NCBI GenBank assembly: GCA_021818585.1
Contig: JAKATU010000065.1
Span: forward strand, 1 to 64,000
Direction: 5' to 3'
DNA from: Acidobacteriota bacterium
GTDB lineage: Bacteria > Acidobacteriota > Terriglobia > Terriglobales > Acidobacteriaceae
Length of the DNA stretch: 64,000 bases
How positions within the stretch are numbered: position 1 is the first letter of the stretch; the number at the start of each line of letters is the position of its first letter. The notes beneath the pieces are model-generated. The model was given only the letters and a program-made list of their open reading frames with translations, was not told where the DNA came from and did no database searches. A program made the translations under genes and the position numbers. Below, in pieces: positions 62,969-64,000 of this stretch.

Positions 62969-64000
62969 ATGCCCTTCTTTCTCACTGCAACCATCTCCAT
63001 GCTCATCGTGCTCGGCATCATGGTGCTCGTGCACGAGGCCGGACACTTCATCGCCGCCAAGGCCTTCGGTGTCCGCGTCGAGGTCTTCTCCATCGGCTTC
63101 GGCACCCGTCTGCTCGGCTTCCGCTACGGTGATACCGACTACCGCATCTGCATCCTCCCGCTTGGCGGCTATGTAAAAATGGCAGGCGAGCTCGGCGGTG
63201 ACGGAACCATGCCGCTTCCCGCCTCCTCTTCCGCAAGCGCGCAAGAGGACGACGGCCCCCGCGTTCTCGACCCCGGCGATCTCAACGCCAAGCCCCGCTG
63301 GCAACGCATGATCATCGGCTTTGCCGGACCCTTCGCCAACTTCATCCTGGCCTTTGCCCTCATGACCGGCCTCTACATGATGCACAACGAGGTCCCCAAA
63401 TTCCTCTCTCAGTCTGCCGTTCTTGACTTTGTCCCCACCAACACCCCCGCCGCCAGGGCAGGTCTCCAGGCTGGCGACAAAATCATCCACTTCGACGGCG
63501 CACCCCAGGACCCTACCTGGAACGATGTCCGCATCCGCGCAGCGCTCAACGTCAACTCCCTGGTTCCGGTCACCGTCCAGCGCATCGTCAACGGCCAGCC
63601 CAAAGATATCCAGACCCAGGTCGAAATCATCGACCCCACCAGGGGACAGGACTTCTCTCTCAGTGATTCCGGCCTCATTCCCCGCATGCAGAGCACACCG
63701 CTCAAGGTGGCCGTCGTCGAATCCGGCTTCCCCGCCGCCAAGGCTGGCCTCAAAGCCGGCGACTTCATCGAGGAGATCAACGGCGTCGCGCTCCACTCCA
63801 TTCCGGCCGTCAGTGCCTACCTGCATCAGAACGGCAAAAAGCCTGTCACCCTCACCATCCTCAGCCACGGCAAAACCTCCACCCTCACCGTCACGCCCAA
63901 GTGGGGCGACAACGGCGCGGGCAGCATGGGCTATCGCCTCGGCTTCGGTGCCGAACCGCCACCCTCCACCATTGAGCAGATGCCCTTCCTCGCCGCCGCG
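62969..64000 (+). CDS. rseP: site-2 intramembrane metalloprotease RseP, 3' end cut by window
   Basis: Cleaves membrane anti-sigma factors and signal-peptide remnants. The 344 codons present include HEAGH (His22, Glu23, His26) in the first helix, a GGYVKMAGE turn, a membrane helix at about 115-135 and two PDZ domains (about 145-220 and 230-310). The frame is open at base 64000; the C-terminal LDG-type helix is missing. Bacterial RseP is usually about 360-450 residues with one or two PDZ domains. It could act on the ZAS anti-sigma factor at 38.8 kb, but no evidence is visible. Confidence 0.95.
   Translation, partial: MPFFLTATISMLIVLGIMVLVHEAGHFIAAKAFGVRVEVFSIGFGTRLLGFRYGDTDYRICILPLGGYVKMAGELGGDGTMPLPASSSASAQEDDGPRVLDPGDLNAKPRWQRMIIGFAGPFANFILAFALMTGLYMMHNEVPKFLSQSAVLDFVPTNTPAARAGLQAGDKIIHFDGAPQDPTWNDVRIRAALNVNSLVPVTVQRIVNGQPKDIQTQVEIIDPTRGQDFSLSDSGLIPRMQSTPLKVAVVESGFPAAKAGLKAGDFIEEINGVALHSIPAVSAYLHQNGKKPVTLTILSHGKTSTLTVTPKWGDNGAGSMGYRLGFGAEPPPSTIEQMPFLAAA

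Overview
The window is a GC-rich bacterial chromosome segment, most likely from an Acidobacteriota soil bacterium of the Acidobacteriaceae type. That placement is inference. It rests on the Gram-negative gene set (secretin, TonB-dependent receptor, RseP), an ECF sigma/anti-sigma/DUF3106 trio, DUF3300 and DUF3857 proteins, a TIG-domain secreted protein and a CE8 pectinesterase. Both ends cut through genes: guaA on the left and rseP on the right.

Layout. 1-8.2 kb holds housekeeping genes: guaA, a membrane protein, leuS and nfo on the minus strand, then nagA, a CPXCG zinc-ribbon protein and a hexose-6-P mutarotase. 8.2-12.2 kb holds an RsbU-RsbW-RsbV partner-switching operon, divergent from a sigma-54 activator with a degenerate receiver. 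12.3-17.2 kb holds a first surface-glycan cluster (two polytopic membrane proteins, a methyltransferase, a DPM-like GT2). 17.4-30.4 kb is a complete-looking core Tad/Flp pilus locus: three Flp pilins, DUF192, RcpA/CpaC secretin, CpaB, a TonB-C protein, a DUF192-like/PilZ fusion, a 31-residue membrane protein, TadC, TadB, TadA, TadZ and prepilin peptidase. 31.1-37.6 kb holds a second glycan cluster, followed by tRNA-Val(CAC). 37.8-40.1 kb holds ECF sigma, anti-sigma and DUF3106. 40.1-52.5 kb holds a TonB-dependent receptor, a Q/N-rich DUF3300 protein, a large TIG-domain protein, trxB and a DUF3857/transglutaminase/TPR protein. 52.7-57.5 kb holds queE, queD, a GYD protein, cytochrome c, a radical SAM/SPASM protein and hemG. 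57.7-60.7 kb holds pectinesterase, two paralogous small secreted proteins and a VWA protein. The end carries cdsA-dxr-rseP.

The strongest unexpected signal is regulatory. All six transcription units of the Tad locus that start after a gap (three pilins, cpaB-cpaC, the TonB-C protein, tadV-tadC) carry a GG-N10-GC sigma-54 promoter, five of them with TTGG-N8-TTGC. The two tandem pilins also share an inverted repeat with TAACAC half-sites centred at the same distance upstream, which fits an enhancer for a sigma-54 activator. Together with a PilZ (c-di-GMP) protein fused to a DUF192-like domain, this suggests a sigma-54- and c-di-GMP-controlled pilus. The activator gene at 10.7 kb is a candidate regulator, but nothing in the window proves the link.

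Starts were revised wherever a Shine-Dalgarno (SD) sequence or a neighbouring gene end argued for it. No CRISPR array, insertion sequence, rRNA or phage gene was seen.
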